Shown here in pieces: positions 5,349 to 6,147 of a stretch of 6,147 bases of DNA. The notes beneath the pieces were generated by a model, which did not search any database, was not told the DNA's origin, and was given only the letters and a program-made list of their open reading frames with translations. The DNA lies in assembly GCA_017429205.1 (NCBI GenBank), contig JAFRPH010000097.1, forward strand, positions 1-6,147, given 5' to 3'. Both the position numbers and the translations under genes were made by a program. Each line of letters opens with the position of its first letter. The first letter of the stretch is position 1. Source of the DNA: Bacteroidales bacterium (GTDB taxonomy: Bacteria; Bacteroidota; Bacteroidia; Bacteroidales; UBA932).

Positions 5349-5879
5349 ATGAAGAAACTGATCACCCTGCTGACCGTCATTTGCCTGCTGACCGCCGCCG
5401 TCGCCGCCTTTGCGGAGAACCCGGACGCCCCCTTCACCCTTCGCGACGGCATCACCTTCGGCATGACCCCGGATGAAGTGATCGCCGTCGAGGGCAACCG
5501 CGGCTGCGAGTGGGAGACCGAACGCACCCGGGCCTTCACATTCACGACGCTTGAGTACGAGCACGCGATGGACCACGGAACGCCCTGTGAACTCAGGTTC
5601 TTCTTCCTGGACAACGCCCTGGTCGCCGTGAAGGGCTCCCTGGAGACCCGCGACGCCTCCTACGAGAAGGTCCTGGCCGACCTGACCGGCTTCCTCGGCG
5701 AGCCCGCCCCGCTGGATCCGGCCGAACTGGGCAACGCCGTGTACGCGGTCGACGACGACGGCCGCCCCGAGTACGGCGCCCTGGTCTTCACCTCCGGCAC
5801 CGTGAAAGCGGTCCTCGAGCGTGACGGCGACGACATCGAAGTGACCTTCCTCGACATGGCCTCCGCGCTCGCCCGCTGA
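5349..5879 (+). CDS. Small secreted protein of unknown function with FGMT motif
   Basis: The product has 176 residues and is not assigned to a named family. Residues 1-22 are a clear Sec signal peptide (K2-K3, a leucine/isoleucine/valine core, cleavage after A20-F-A22). The mature protein is acidic. Its best landmark is FTLRDGITFGMTPDEV (29-44) followed by E48-G49. The GMTxxEV pattern recalls the start of small BamE/SmpA-like domains, in which a helix after the motif packs on a small sheet, but this is only a resemblance. Alternating hydrophobic stretches such as LRFFFLDNALVAVKGSL suggest beta strands. It is probably an extracytoplasmic protein. It is a single gene with a possible own promoter and a strong terminator, and nothing nearby reveals its partner. 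The start is supported by GGAG at 5335-5338. Confidence 0.85.
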   Translation: MKKLITLLTVICLLTAAVAAFAENPDAPFTLRDGITFGMTPDEVIAVEGNRGCEWETERTRAFTFTTLEYEHAMDHGTPCELRFFFLDNALVAVKGSLETRDASYEKVLADLTGFLGEPAPLDPAELGNAVYAVDDDGRPEYGALVFTSGTVKAVLERDGDDIEVTFLDMASALAR

Positions 5880-5895
5880 GCCCCGAAACACAGAC

Positions 5896-5925
5896 CCCCC
5901 GCCCGGCAGTCCGGACGGGGGTTTT
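5896..5925 (+). terminator. Intrinsic terminator of the last gene
   Basis: CCCCCG (5896-5901) pairs with CGGGGG (5916-5921). After one C-A mismatch, CCGG (5903-5906) pairs with CCGG (5911-5914) around the loop CAGT. TTTT follows (5922-5925). It lies 16 bases after the stop codon. Confidence 0.88.
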
Positions 5926-6013
5926 GCATTGGGAGTGATCCTGATCTCAGGGAAGGACGATAAGGTTTTTTGGTTCTGCACGTTTAGCAAGGGAAGACTC
6001 CGCTGATGAGGGA

Positions 6014-6079
6014 ATGCGCCTGCGGGCGCACCAGAGGGCTTTCCGATCGCCCTCTGGACTCCTTCGGGGCCGTCCCGTT
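6014..6079 (+). repeat. Structured intergenic repeat, copy 7
   Basis: This can serve as the reference copy. The first hairpin is TGCGCC (6015-6020), loop TGCG, GGCGCA (6025-6030). The second is CCAGAGGGC (6031-6039), loop TTTCCGATC, GCCCTCTGG (6049-6057). Then come ACTCC, the UUCG loop (6063-6066) and GGGCCGTCCCGTT. It is nearly identical to copy 4, 3.5 kb away. The 68 bases after it to the window end show no gene, only a weak AATTC/GAATT hairpin. Confidence 0.93.
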
Positions 6080-6147
6080 AAATAATTCTTGGGGAATTGT
6101 CAGGTTTTTGTTGGAATGCCAGGCTTTGCTCTCAGCCCTACCCGACA

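Overview
The window looks like chromosomal DNA from a GC-rich member of the Bacillota, probably an uncultured gut or rumen Clostridia lineage. This is an inference. It rests on strong GGAGG-type ribosome binding sites, sigma-A-like promoters (one is TTGACA-N17-TACAAT), intrinsic terminators with T-tracts, Sec-type signal peptides, and protein families common in that group. All four protein genes lie on the + strand and end in TGA. No RNA gene, transposase, phage gene or CRISPR array was recognised.

Layout. Bases 1-594 hold no gene. They contain copies of a short structured repeat, a 96-bp foldback and the leader of the first gene. Bases 595-2421 encode a secreted protein with a peptidoglycan-binding domain followed by a complete YfbK-type von Willebrand A module, and a strong terminator follows. 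Bases 2422-2870 contain two facing repeat copies and then a near-consensus promoter. Bases 2871-4960 form a two-gene operon whose genes overlap by one base: a secreted phosphodiester glycosidase (NAGPA/DUF2233 family) and a polytopic membrane protein that looks like a divergent relative of prolipoprotein diacylglyceryl transferase with a lysine-rich tail. A terminator closes the operon. After another repeat copy, bases 5349-5879 encode a small secreted protein of unknown function with its own terminator. The window ends with one more repeat copy.

How the genes may work together. Three of the four products are predicted to be exported and the fourth is an integral membrane protein, so the region serves the cell envelope. 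One protein probably binds peptidoglycan. The glycosidase family acts on phosphodiester-linked sugars such as those in wall glycopolymers. The coupled membrane protein probably works with the glycosidase. No single pathway can be named from sequence alone.

The most notable signal is the repeat family. Seven copies of a roughly 66-bp element, one cut by the window edge, sit only between transcription units. Each complete copy folds into successive hairpins. Differences between copies keep the stems paired, and in one orientation two of the hairpin loops are UNCG-type tetraloops. This suggests a REP/BIME-like or RNA-level element selected for structure.
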